Positions 43,359-52,001 of a stretch of 64,000 bases of DNA are shown piece after piece. Source of the DNA: Ornithinibacillus sp047228935. GTDB taxonomy: Bacteria > Bacillota > Bacilli > Bacillales > Amphibacillaceae. Where the stretch lies: positions 1 to 64,000 of the forward strand of contig NZ_JBFEGG010000008.1 of assembly GCF_047228935.1 (NCBI RefSeq), given 5' to 3'. Positions within the stretch are counted from its first letter, which is position 1; every line of letters starts with the position of its first letter. The translations under genes were made by a program, and so were the position numbers. The notes under the pieces are model-generated. The model was not told the origin of the DNA. It saw only the letters and a program-made list of their open reading frames with translations, and ran no database searches.

Positions 43359-44158
43359 TAGATTAATGCCTCCCTTAATTTGTTACTGATATATTCTATG
43401 ACAAGTACAACAACAAAAATCATAATGATGATTGCCATAGCATTCGGATAATTATAGAACCCGATTTGCTGGTTTAATACTAATCCAATACCACCAGCAC
43501 CGACATAACCTAATACGACAGATGCACGGATATTAATTTCAAATACATATAGTACTAATGACGTGTACTGTGGCATTACTTGTGGAATTAGTCCATAATA
43601 AATCATTTGTAATGTGCCTGCTCCTGATGCACGCATTGCTTCTAAAGGATTCATATCAACCGATTCGATTGTCTCACTAATTAATTTTGCTAAAATACCC
43701 AATGAAAATACAATAAGTGCTAGGATACCAGGGAAGACTCCAATTCCAAATAATCCGACAAAGATTACTGCAAGTACTAAGTCAGGAATTGTACGTAATA
43801 AGTTTAAGATAGTTCTTGTTGCTACATAAATCGGCTTAAAAGTTGTTACGTTTTGAGCTGATAGTAACGCTAATGGTACCGTAATGATTGCAGCTATAGT
43901 CGTTGCAATGATTGCCATTTGAATCGTTTGAAATAACGGGTCCATTATAGCTGAAAGTATTGAAAAGTTTGGTGGGAAGAACTTTTCAATTACACGGTAC
44001 ATTTTACCGAACGCACCTGCAAAGCCTCCAACCATTTCTCGTTGTGTGAAAATCATACTAAACAGGTACATACCTAAAATTACAAGTCCAATAATGGTTA
44101 CTTGTTTTTTTGTTTTACTAGGGTACATGGATAGTGTTTGTTTCTTATTTTTCGGCAC
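43358..44158 (-). CDS. phnE: Phosphonate-type ABC transporter permease 1
   Basis: A 266-residue PhnE permease with six membrane segments and the motif EAMRASGAGTLQMIYYGLIPQ followed by RASVVLGYVGAGGIG. The open frame reaches 44203, but GGAGGTG lies 8 bp before GTG 44158; that start overlaps the end of phnC by 14 bp. Its stop overlaps the second phnE, so the operon is tightly coupled. Confidence 0.92.
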   Translation of the reverse strand: MPKNKKQTLSMYPSKTKKQVTIIGLVILGMYLFSMIFTQREMVGGFAGAFGKMYRVIEKFFPPNFSILSAIMDPLFQTIQMAIIATTIAAIITVPLALLSAQNVTTFKPIYVATRTILNLLRTIPDLVLAVIFVGLFGIGVFPGILALIVFSLGILAKLISETIESVDMNPLEAMRASGAGTLQMIYYGLIPQVMPQYTSLVLYVFEINIRASVVLGYVGAGGIGLVLNQQIGFYNYPNAMAIIIMIFVVVLVIEYISNKLREALI

Positions 44159-44927
44159 TATCTGCACCTCCACGCATATCGTCCTCACGGATTGAACGGC
44201 CATAAATTTCTTCGAAGGTTTTTTCCGTTACTTCAGATACAGGTCCATCAAAGACAACTTCACCAGCACGCATACCTATAATACGATCAGCATATTCCAT
44301 TGCCATATCGATAAAGTGCAGATTAACAATTGTTGTAATATTATCTTCTTTATTAATTTTTCTTAAATAGGACATAACTTGATGTGATGTAGGTGGGTCA
44401 AGAGAAGCAACAGGTTCATCTGCTAAAATATATTTTGGCTGCTGTGTTAACACACGAGCTATACTAACACGTTGCTGCTGACCGCCACTTAATTCATCTG
44501 CTCGGTTATAAAGTTTTTCTTCTATATTAACGCGTTTTAAACTTTCATAAGCTAACGCCTTGTCTTCATTTTTATATAAGCCTAATATAGATCGCAATGT
44601 TCCAGTATGCCCAAGACGGCCAGCTAGAACGTTTTTTAATACATTTGAACGTTTTACAAGATTATAGTTCTGAAAGATCATACCGACTTTAGTACGTAAT
44701 TTACGAAGATTGCTCCCGTTATAATCTATAATATTCTCTCCATCAACCTCTAAAGAACCTGAAGTAGGTGTAACCAAACGGTTAATACTACGGATGAATG
44801 TTGATTTTCCAGCTCCCGAAAGTCCAACAATAACTACAAATTCCCCATCTTTGATGGTCACATTTACATTTTTTAAGCCTTCTGTGCCATTTGGGTACAC
44901 TAAGCCTACATTCTTAAATTCTATCAT
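44145..44927 (-). CDS. phnC: Phosphonate-type ABC transporter ATP-binding protein
   Basis: A 260-residue ATPase: Walker A GLSGAGKST (about residue 35), Q loop MIFQNYNLVKR, signature LSGGQQQRVSIARVL, Walker B YILADEPVASLDP and a switch His in NLHFIDMA. The family phrase LAGRLGHTGTLRSILGLYK is specific to PhnC. It energises import through the two PhnE subunits. Confidence 0.95.
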   Translation of the reverse strand: MIEFKNVGLVYPNGTEGLKNVNVTIKDGEFVVIVGLSGAGKSTFIRSINRLVTPTSGSLEVDGENIIDYNGSNLRKLRTKVGMIFQNYNLVKRSNVLKNVLAGRLGHTGTLRSILGLYKNEDKALAYESLKRVNIEEKLYNRADELSGGQQQRVSIARVLTQQPKYILADEPVASLDPPTSHQVMSYLRKINKEDNITTIVNLHFIDMAMEYADRIIGMRAGEVVFDGPVSEVTEKTFEEIYGRSIREDDMRGGADSAEK

Positions 44928-44988
44928 TTCAATAAGTCCTCCAGTACAGGCATAAATTTCTTCTATTATAACAAGTTATTAACGCAAG

Positions 44989-45019
44989 AAAAAGGGAAGT
45001 TTCACACCCTTCCCTTTTT
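44989..45019 (-). terminator. Intra-operon hairpin between phnD and phnC
   Basis: AAAAAGGGAAG and its complement form an 11-bp stem followed on the minus strand by TTCTTGCG after a T run in the stem. It may act as a partial terminator that keeps the binding protein in excess over the permease and ATPase, or as an mRNA-stabilising stem. Confidence 0.7.
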
Positions 45020-45044
45020 CCTCTATCAATATTACAAATTAATT

Positions 45045-45947
45045 TTAAAGGTCATCAATAGTGATGTTTTCACGGAACTTCTCATAAGTTTCACGTACTA
45101 CATCGTATTCTTCATCAGAAGCTTCTGAAATTGAATCCCAGTTGTAAACTTCTTTCATGATTGTAAGCATTTCTTCATCATCATTGAAAGATAAGAATAC
45201 ATCTTTAATTTCTTTTACAAGCTCATCATCAAGATCAGCTGTAACAGAAATAGTATCGTTAGGAATTTCAGCAGTAAAATCTAGTACTTTTAATTTTTCC
45301 ATAACATCTGGATGTTCCTCTTCAATTTCTGTACGTGCATCTTCAAATGTTGTCGCTACATCAGCTTCACCATTGTATACAGCAAGAATTGAATTATCAT
45401 GTCCACCAGTTTGAGTTGATCCACCAAAGAATCCATTTTCTAAATCAGCGGCAGTTTCTAATCCGTATTTTTCCATTAGCTCATTAGCCGGGAAAAGGTA
45501 GCCTGAAGTAGATAACTGGTCACCATAAGCCCAAATTTTCCCTTCTAAATCATCAAGAGTTTCAATCCCAGAATCAGCACGTACAGTATACTGTGCTCTG
45601 TATGTTCCAGAACCATAACGGATAGATTTAAGAATAACTTCTACATCATACTCTTGGTTTGCTAGAACATAACCAAATGCAGGAACGAATCCGATATGAA
45701 CTTGGTTAGCTCCCATTGCCTCAACTAAGGCACTGTAACTTGTCATTACTTTACTTTCGACATCTTTACCTAATTCTTCACTTAGTTTTTTCGCTAACGG
45801 TTCTACCGTTTCTGCTATTGAATCAGAATCCTGTGAAGGTACAAACCCAATTACTAATGTATCCGGATTTGCTGCATCATTCGATCCACATGCTGCCAGT
45901 ACAAGTGCTAGTCCAAGAATCAGCACTAGACCATAAAGTTTCTTCAT
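45045..45947 (-). CDS. phnD: Phosphonate/phosphite-type ABC transporter substrate-binding lipoprotein
   Basis: A 300-residue PhnD/PtxB-type binding lipoprotein (lipobox LVLAACGS) with family phrases LVIGFVPSQDSDSIAETV, VMTSYSALVEAMGANQVHIGFVPAFGYV and YGDQLSTSGYLFP near the ligand pocket. Ligand specificity among phosphonates, phosphite and related compounds cannot be read directly. It heads the phnDCEE-nucleotidase operon; AGGAGGGTC precedes the ATG. Confidence 0.92.
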   Translation of the reverse strand: MKKLYGLVLILGLALVLAACGSNDAANPDTLVIGFVPSQDSDSIAETVEPLAKKLSEELGKDVESKVMTSYSALVEAMGANQVHIGFVPAFGYVLANQEYDVEVILKSIRYGSGTYRAQYTVRADSGIETLDDLEGKIWAYGDQLSTSGYLFPANELMEKYGLETAADLENGFFGGSTQTGGHDNSILAVYNGEADVATTFEDARTEIEEEHPDVMEKLKVLDFTAEIPNDTISVTADLDDELVKEIKDVFLSFNDDEEMLTIMKEVYNWDSISEASDEEYDVVRETYEKFRENITIDDL

Positions 45948-46029
45948 TGTGACCCTCCTAAGAAATATAAAAGATTAAATTTGACTTACTATTTAATTAA
46001 ATAACAAATTTCCTGAAAAAGCTAGTTTT

Positions 46030-46083
46030 TTTTTCACTAATTTACACACTTTTTACACGCTTTTAATAAAAAAATGGTAAAAT
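46030..46083 (+). promoter_or_regulatory. PhoP-box-like repeats with an extended -10, pointing at the ABC exporter genes
   Basis: TTTACA occurs at 46041-46046 and 46052-46057, with TTAATA at 46063-46068 and TTTTTC at 46030-46035, giving an exact 11-bp period. TGGTAAAAT (-10 at 46078-46083) lies downstream, so the repeats cover about -60 to -22, where PhoP activates in B. subtilis. The orientation faces 46188, but the phn operon starts on the other side of the same spacer. Confidence 0.6.
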
Positions 46084-46187
46084 ATCGTGCGTAATATTCG
46101 GATTTTGCTATTATTAGTATGTCACATATTGTATTTCGAAACTTTTATTAATGAAAATACGTAATATTATGTCAGGTGGTGAGATGA

Positions 46188-46883
46188 ATGAAAATTTTAG
46201 ATGTGAAACAACTAGTAGTGGAAGTATCAGGTACTAGATTACTAGATGATATAACCTTTTTCATCGAAAAGGGATCTGTTATGGCACTAGTTGGCCATAA
46301 TGGGGCGGGTAAATCTACATTAATGAAAACAATTATGGGTATTCAAGATAAAGCTTCTGGAGAGATAATTTTAGAGGAAGCATACAATCAAGACACGAGG
46401 TTCTTAGATTTTAAACAGAGAATATCCTTTATTCCGGAAGAACCATTATTAATGTCTGAATTAACGGCGATGCAGCATTTTCAATTATATGGAAAAAGCT
46501 ATGGGATCGAAGAAGATGAACTAATGAGAAGAATTGAGCGATATGTAGAAGGGTTTGAATTAAAAGGGAAGTTAGATGAATATCCGGAATCACTATCAAA
46601 GGGTATGCGGCAAAAGGTACAAACCATTTGTGCCATGCTACCAGATGTTCCACTTTTATTAATAGACGAGCCGTTTATGGGATTAGATATTTATGCGGTA
46701 GATTACTTTGAAGAAATCTTGAGGGAAAAAATATCTGGTGGCACCGGAATATTACTCACAACCCATCAGTTAGACAGAGTTAAAGGGCTTGCGAATGAGT
46801 TTATCATGCTACAGGAAGGTAAGATTCTACATAAAGGTCTGATAGAAGAGTTCGAAACGATTAAAAGGAGAAGTGGTGAATAA
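46188..46883 (+). CDS. ABC exporter ATP-binding protein (EcsA/YthP-like)
   Basis: A 231-residue ATPase: Walker A VGHNGAGKSTL (about residue 34), signature LSKGMRQKVQTICAM, Walker B LLLIDEPFMGLD and switch His in LLTTHQLDR. Length and pairing with an EcsB-like membrane protein match B. subtilis YthP-YthQ, relatives of the EcsAB system involved in secretion and proteolysis control. Substrate unknown. The stop overlaps the permease start by one base. Confidence 0.87.
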   Translation: MKILDVKQLVVEVSGTRLLDDITFFIEKGSVMALVGHNGAGKSTLMKTIMGIQDKASGEIILEEAYNQDTRFLDFKQRISFIPEEPLLMSELTAMQHFQLYGKSYGIEEDELMRRIERYVEGFELKGKLDEYPESLSKGMRQKVQTICAMLPDVPLLLIDEPFMGLDIYAVDYFEEILREKISGGTGILLTTHQLDRVKGLANEFIMLQEGKILHKGLIEEFETIKRRSGE

Positions 46884-48286
46884 TGCATTATCCTTCTTCT
46901 TGGCAAGCATATAGGACAATAAAACGAGGTAGAGCAAGAAAAAAGAGAATGGTATATAAGAAACTGTTAGTTTTATCCTTTGACTTAACGACAACTATTT
47001 ATTCGCTTATTTTAGGAGGATATGTATTTGCTACTATTTTTATTTTTAATGATTTCTTAGCAACGTATCAGAACCAGTTTCTGTTTATTGAGCAGCAATT
47101 GACAGATAGATTTTGGCTAATATTAGCTATATTCCCTTTACGTTATGTATTTCAATCATTTCGGATACCCGGAATAGTAATTACTAGCTCGGAATATCAA
47201 TTAGGAATGCTTCCATATTCTATGAAGCGAATTGCTTTCTTTGCTACGGTTGAGAAATTAGGAAAGCTTCTCTTGAAATATTTACTTATAAGTGTTTTGG
47301 TTATATTTATTACCCCAATTAACTCAGAAGTAATAGTCATATATTTTGGTTTATTTTGGTTGATTGAGCTTCTCATGACGATTCCTCAGTGGAAACTTTT
47401 CCATATGAAGTGGCTTTTGAAACTCAGTATTATGTTATCTTTAGTACTATTCAACCTGATTGGAACGTTAACTAATAACAGTATTGTAGTCGGCCTTATC
47501 ATAATGACTATAGTTTTACTGAGTAATATAGTTCTATTTAGGAAGATGTTTGATAATGTGAATTGGGGTAGAGTTACAGAGGTTAATGATTATCTCGTTT
47601 GGAACATGCCTTTAGTATCAAGAGCTACTAAAGTAAAGTTTAAAAGGCAAAGGAGCTATAGTGTTTTTCAAAATAGAGCCTCCAGAAAGAAGCCATTTGC
47701 TTATACGAATCGCTCCATCCATAAACGAATTTGGTTACAGCATTTTAGGGGAAATATAGAATATGTTCTACAAGTAGTTGGTGGCTTGTTTTTAGCTATT
47801 ATCGTTTTATCATTTTTTAATGAGATGGCAGGGATAATTGTTATTGCATTAAGCATCCATATTTATACGATGTTTACTGCAAGTATCTTTGTGAATCGCA
47901 TGTACTCCGGTATTGTTCAAGTTCTTCCTTGGGATATTGTTGGGTTCCGAAAGACGATAAGGAACTGGGCAATAATAGGGTTTATTCCGGTGATGATTCC
48001 AATTACAATCTTTTCGATTATCCAATTTTCATGGTGGTCATTTCTATTCATTCCTTTAGTGATTAGTCTATTTATTATTAATTATATGAGTAAAATGGAC
48101 AATGCGTTTGAGACAATTAACAAGCGATTAGTCCAGTTATCGTTTAGAGGTGTCATTGCATTTTGTAGCCTTGGGTTTATAATTTTATGCAATTTTAATC
48201 CAAAATTTTCTATTGTTTCCATAGTAATGTTGATTTATGGATTATTTTTAATAAAGAAAAACTCAAAAAGTAAGCCTGTTGCTTAA
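46883..48286 (+). CDS. ABC exporter membrane protein (EcsB/YthQ-like)
   Basis: A 467-residue membrane protein with about nine to ten hydrophobic segments in two clusters and a basic central loop (about residues 240-285, FKRQRSYSVFQNRASRKKP). It is the channel partner of the ATPase it overlaps. EcsB-type permeases have no conserved motifs that show the substrate. Upstream Pho-box-like repeats suggest phosphate control, which would be unusual for this family. Confidence 0.82.
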   Translation: MHYPSSWQAYRTIKRGRARKKRMVYKKLLVLSFDLTTTIYSLILGGYVFATIFIFNDFLATYQNQFLFIEQQLTDRFWLILAIFPLRYVFQSFRIPGIVITSSEYQLGMLPYSMKRIAFFATVEKLGKLLLKYLLISVLVIFITPINSEVIVIYFGLFWLIELLMTIPQWKLFHMKWLLKLSIMLSLVLFNLIGTLTNNSIVVGLIIMTIVLLSNIVLFRKMFDNVNWGRVTEVNDYLVWNMPLVSRATKVKFKRQRSYSVFQNRASRKKPFAYTNRSIHKRIWLQHFRGNIEYVLQVVGGLFLAIIVLSFFNEMAGIIVIALSIHIYTMFTASIFVNRMYSGIVQVLPWDIVGFRKTIRNWAIIGFIPVMIPITIFSIIQFSWWSFLFIPLVISLFIINYMSKMDNAFETINKRLVQLSFRGVIAFCSLGFIILCNFNPKFSIVSIVMLIYGLFLIKKNSKSKPVA

Positions 48287-48381
48287 TTCGACAGGTTTAC
48301 TTTTACATTTAGTTATTACACAATCCAAAGGTCAGTTGCATAAATTATAGTAAAAAGGCTAAGGAAAGGGTGAGTCGTGTC

Positions 48382-48747
48382 ATGAGACAGTTTGGTTACC
48401 CTCCGTATTACCAACAAGGTAATCAACCTAATTACTACAATCAACAAGCCCAACAGCCTTTTCATCCCTCACCGTATCAACAATATTACCAAAATGTATA
48501 TGAACAGCCAAAATCAGCATTTGAACAATTTGCCAAACCAAAGCAACCACAAGACTGGTATGATCAAATGCAAGGATCTAACCAACAAGCCCAACCACAA
48601 CAAGAAGCAATGGCCCAGTTTCAGAATCAAGGCGGACAAATGAATTTGGATAAAGTATTAACAACAGTAAGTCAAATTGCAAACACATACCATCAAGTAT
48701 CACCAATCATAAAGCAATTTGGCGCTTTTATGAAAACATTCCGTTAA
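48382..48747 (+). CDS. YppG-like Gln/Tyr/Pro-rich protein
   Basis: A 121-residue low-complexity protein: Gln/Asn/Tyr/Pro-rich N-terminal two thirds and a conserved helical C-terminus (LDKVLTTVSQIANTYHQVSPIIKQFGAFMKTF). This matches the YppG family, which is associated with the spore coat in Bacillaceae. GTG 48370 lies inside the AAAGGGTGA ribosome site, so I take the ATG at 48382. Confidence 0.8.
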   Translation: MRQFGYPPYYQQGNQPNYYNQQAQQPFHPSPYQQYYQNVYEQPKSAFEQFAKPKQPQDWYDQMQGSNQQAQPQQEAMAQFQNQGGQMNLDKVLTTVSQIANTYHQVSPIIKQFGAFMKTFR

Positions 48748-48868
48748 AGCTATAAAGAAAAAAGATAAACGGGGATATGGGAGCTAACTGAATTTTTTTC
48801 GTTGAATTAGGGCAAAAGAAAAATGAACTTTAGCTCTTTACTTCGATTTTCATAAAGGAGAATACATC

Positions 48869-49582
48869 ATGATAGGATGTTTAATTATCCATGGTTATAC
48901 TGGAGGACCCCATGAATTAGAACCACTCACGAATTATTTACAAGAGCATACTGATTGGCATATCTCCGTCCCGACATTGCCAGGGCATGGCCAAAAGTTA
49001 GCCCTTGATAATGTTCATTATAAGAGCTGGATTGAAACAGCTGAAGCTTCCTTAAAGAGGTTAAAAGAAAAATACGATGAAATATATCTTATAGGTTTTT
49101 CAATGGGTGGGATGATTGCGGCTTATTTAGCAGCCAAATATAAAGTTGATAAGCTAGTCTTACTAGCAACCGCTGGAAAATACTTATCCTTTAAACAAAT
49201 TAGTGTTGATATTGGAGAAGTCATCAAGGATGGAATTACTGGGAAGTTAGGACAGAATAAACTGTATCGTCACTATAAGAGAAAATTGGGTAGTGTTCCA
49301 TTAAAGGCTAATCTAGAGTTTTTAAAGTTAGTTAGGTTAACTAGGAAGCACCTTAAAAATGTGGAATCTCCCGTGCTAATTGCACAAGGGCAGATGGATA
49401 GTATGGTTCCTTATAAAACAGCTTATTATTTGGATAAAGAGATTCCGGCGAAACGTAAAGAAGTGGTGTTTTTCGAACGTTCGAGACATTTGATTTGTTT
49501 AGGGAATGATAAAGATACATTGAATAAAATGGTGTATGAGTTTTTGGAAAAGCCTGTTGAAAGTAATGAGGTCTTGGTATAG
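48869..49582 (+). CDS. Alpha/beta hydrolase, carboxylesterase type
   Basis: A 237-residue serine hydrolase with the nucleophile in GFSMGGMIAAYLA (about residue 85), Asp in AQGQMDSMVP and His in ERSRHLICL, and the oxyanion-hole start IIHGYTGGPHELEPL. This is the Est30/YvaK carboxylesterase type, about 240 residues, cytoplasmic. The natural ester is unknown. AAAGGAG precedes the ATG. Confidence 0.88.
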   Translation: MIGCLIIHGYTGGPHELEPLTNYLQEHTDWHISVPTLPGHGQKLALDNVHYKSWIETAEASLKRLKEKYDEIYLIGFSMGGMIAAYLAAKYKVDKLVLLATAGKYLSFKQISVDIGEVIKDGITGKLGQNKLYRHYKRKLGSVPLKANLEFLKLVRLTRKHLKNVESPVLIAQGQMDSMVPYKTAYYLDKEIPAKRKEVVFFERSRHLICLGNDKDTLNKMVYEFLEKPVESNEVLV

Positions 49583-49585
49583 CTA

Positions 49586-49620
49586 TCTCGCCAGAGCGTG
49601 TATTCCTGCCGCTAAGAGCA
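49586..49620 (+). repeat. Dispersed intergenic repeat, short copy
   Basis: The stretch around gcgtgtattcctgccgctaa lies just after the esterase stop and aligns with the right part of the 4411-4452 and 19017-19060 copies (gtgt, a C/G-rich run, then ct-agag). It is not part of the terminator that follows. Confidence 0.45.
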
Positions 49621-49653
49621 TATAGGCAAAACTAATACTGATAATACTGCATT

Positions 49654-49685
49654 AAAAATCCCCTCGCGATTGCTTGGGGATTTTT
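49654..49685. terminator. Bidirectional terminator
   Basis: AAAAATCCCC pairs with GGGGATTTTT around a 12-nt loop between the convergent esterase and DegV genes. Confidence 0.88.
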
Positions 49686-49715
49686 GATGAGTGCTATTAA
49701 AGTATAGTATGTTAT

Positions 49716-50570
49716 TTAATCTTTAAAGAAAGATATTACCAATGCTCCGTCTCCTCCATATGTGGAGATTAGTGGGCCCATTTCTGTTACGTAAGTTTCC
49801 TTAAATTTGTATTTAGCTTTTATTTCATTCAATACTGATTTTGCACGCTCTGCGGCGTTACAGTGTGTCATGACTAACACTTTATCTTCAAAAGTACGTG
49901 CATACTCTCCGATTTGATCAACAAAACGGCGAATCGACTTCTTATCCCCACGTACCTTTTCAGCAACTTCAATAGTGCCTTCATCACTAGCTTTCATTAA
50001 CAGCTTAATATTTAACGTTTTGGCTAAAGTTCCCTTTACCTTATCAATTCTTCCACCTAGAACTAGGTTTTCTAGTGTTTTCAGTACAAATAATGTGGCA
50101 GTATGCTTCACTTTATGATTAAGATGGGTTACTAGCTCATCTAATGAATAATTCTCTTGAATCTTTTGGTAAGCTTCAAAAAGAAGTAATGCTTGCCCAG
50201 CTGATGCTGTCCGTGCGTTAATTACTTCGATTTTTCGATCAGGCTCTTCTTCTAATAATAAGTTTTTACCAGCTACCGCATTTTCGTACGTACTACTTAG
50301 TCCACTTGATAAACTAATCATTAAAATCGGTTTAGAAGGATCTACTTTTTTATATCCCTCATAAAAATCATTTGGACTTGGTGCGGCTGAACGTGGCAGT
50401 TCTTTTGTTTCTTCGATTTTTTTAAAGAAACTAGGCAGATCAAGCTCTACACCACTTTTATACTGTTTATCTTTAAAGTTTAAATATAACGAAATTACGT
50501 TTATGTCAGCCATTTCCAAAAGTTCCTTAGGAAGGTCTGCTCCACCATCAGTCATTAGTTGAATACTCAT
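49716..50570 (-). CDS. DegV-family fatty-acid-binding protein
   Basis: A 284-residue DegV protein with the two-domain fold; the ligand-pocket phrases are TDGGADLP, PRSAAPSPNDFYEGYK, SLSSGLSSTYENA and GGRIDKVKG. DegV/FakB proteins hold a fatty acid for phosphorylation by FakA-type kinase in phospholipid synthesis. Whether this copy works with FakA is not visible here. AAGGTGATTCA precedes the ATG. Monocistronic. Confidence 0.9.
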   Translation of the reverse strand: MSIQLMTDGGADLPKELLEMADINVISLYLNFKDKQYKSGVELDLPSFFKKIEETKELPRSAAPSPNDFYEGYKKVDPSKPILMISLSSGLSSTYENAVAGKNLLLEEEPDRKIEVINARTASAGQALLLFEAYQKIQENYSLDELVTHLNHKVKHTATLFVLKTLENLVLGGRIDKVKGTLAKTLNIKLLMKASDEGTIEVAEKVRGDKKSIRRFVDQIGEYARTFEDKVLVMTHCNAAERAKSVLNEIKAKYKFKETYVTEMGPLISTYGGDGALVISFFKD

Positions 50571-50649
50571 TGAATCACCTTATTTCTAGTTTGTTTACGT
50601 ATATTGGTATTTATTATAACGTTTATTCACATGTAAATATAGTGATAAC

Positions 50650-51558
50650 TTATCGAACTTTTTTATGAATCGTAACGCTTGATTTTCGGGTTGTACTTAA
50701 TATGAATAAGAACAATCCAAAGATAACAATAGAGCCTCCGAGAAATTGTGACCATGTTATTCTTTCACCTAATATGATATAGGCCAAGATAGATGCTCCG
50801 ATGGGTTCAAAGACAATTGCCATGCTTATAGTAGAAGTGCTTAACCATTTTAATGCCCAATTAAATAAAGTATGGCCAAAAAAGGTTGGGATAATGGCTA
50901 ATGCTAAAAAGATTAACCAATAGTTAGCTGAGTAACCTGTGAACGAGTTTTGTAGTAAAACATTATAAATAATTAACGTAATGGAGCTAACCCCATAAAC
51001 GACAAACGTGTAAGTCATTAACGATAAACGTTTCCTAGCAGTTTGACCCAATAGGAAATACGCTGTTACTGCGATTGCTCCGATAAGTGCTAATATATCC
51101 CCAAATAACGCCATTCCACTTATTTGGAAGTCGCCCCAACTGATAATTACACTACCTAAAAGAGCAATAATCATACTTATGATTGCCCCAGGTGTAAAAC
51201 GTTCCTTAAAGAAAAAATACGTTCCGAAAAAAGCGAATATAGGTTGAAGTGTAACAAGGACTACAGAGCTTGCTACCGATGTATAATTTAATGATTCAAA
51301 CCAGAGAATAAAATGAAATGCTAAAAAAATTCCTGCGAGAGTGGACAATAGCCAATCTTTCCTAGTTATGAGTTTAAACTCATGCCGATATTTAAAAACC
51401 ATAATAGGGGCCATTAGAATAACGGCTATTAATAACCGATAATTTGCAATAATTGCAGCAGGGGCATCACCAGCTAATTTAACAAGTACTGCTGAAGTTG
51501 AAACAGAAATAACGCCGATGACAACCGCTATGTATGGATTGAATGGAGGAACTCTCAT
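50650..51558 (-). CDS. EamA/DMT-family transporter
   Basis: A 302-residue ten-segment membrane transporter with two EamA repeats (about 10-140 and 155-295) and motifs such as AAIIANYRLLIAVILMAP and EPIGASILAYIILGERI. Substrates range from amino acids to metabolites and cannot be inferred. The frame extends to 51603, but TAGGAGG directs ATG 51558 (MRVPPF). It is divergent from cshA. Confidence 0.86.
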   Translation of the reverse strand: MRVPPFNPYIAVVIGVISVSTSAVLVKLAGDAPAAIIANYRLLIAVILMAPIMVFKYRHEFKLITRKDWLLSTLAGIFLAFHFILWFESLNYTSVASSVVLVTLQPIFAFFGTYFFFKERFTPGAIISMIIALLGSVIISWGDFQISGMALFGDILALIGAIAVTAYFLLGQTARKRLSLMTYTFVVYGVSSITLIIYNVLLQNSFTGYSANYWLIFLALAIIPTFFGHTLFNWALKWLSTSTISMAIVFEPIGASILAYIILGERITWSQFLGGSIVIFGLFLFILSTTRKSSVTIHKKVR

Positions 51559-52001
51559 TCTTTTGCCTCCTATATTTTCAAGTTGTGTTTTATTATTACT
51601 CAATTAATTTTCTATTTTATCATGTCTAAATAGAAAAAGCATTTGTAACTAGCTTGTACTATTATTATTATGTTATCATTAACTAACGGTTAATTTGCCA
51701 CGGTGCTTATTGCTTGAATGATTTCAAGCGTAATGAGTTTCCTAGAAATTAGGAGAGTACTCTTAAGATGATAATCATAGGGCTTTTCCCTTAGTGGTTA
51801 AAGCCTTTTCCACTTTATGTAAATTGAAGAATATTCAACTTTCATTATCTAAAAATATGAGTTCGTATCTCACTATGGAGTAGGTAAGATTTCGGATAAA
51901 TGGATAAGATAAGATAAATGGGTGATGTAATTCTCGGTACAAGCATCACGGCAAGTCAAGCGCTAAAACAAACAATTTTGTACAAAGGAGAATTAGAAAG
52001 C
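51559..52001 (+). other. Long leader region of cshA with a terminator-like hairpin
   Basis: About 440 bp without a gene, between the divergent DMT transporter and cshA. It contains a GGCTTT...AAAGCC hairpin with a TTTTCC tail (about 51781-51813) in the cshA direction, and several pairing segments (for example tgcttgaatgatttcaagcg at about 51711-51730). This looks like a structured, possibly attenuating 5' UTR. An open frame upstream of the real start (51918-52001) lacks a ribosome site. Confidence 0.5.

Noticed and set aside
42558..45947. Complete phosphonate degradation (C-P lyase) operon
   Set aside because: Only transport genes and a nucleotidase are present; no C-P lyase or phosphonatase gene.
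51918..52001. N-terminal extension of cshA
   Set aside because: The 28 extra residues do not resemble helicase sequence, and AAAGGAG supports GTG 52002.
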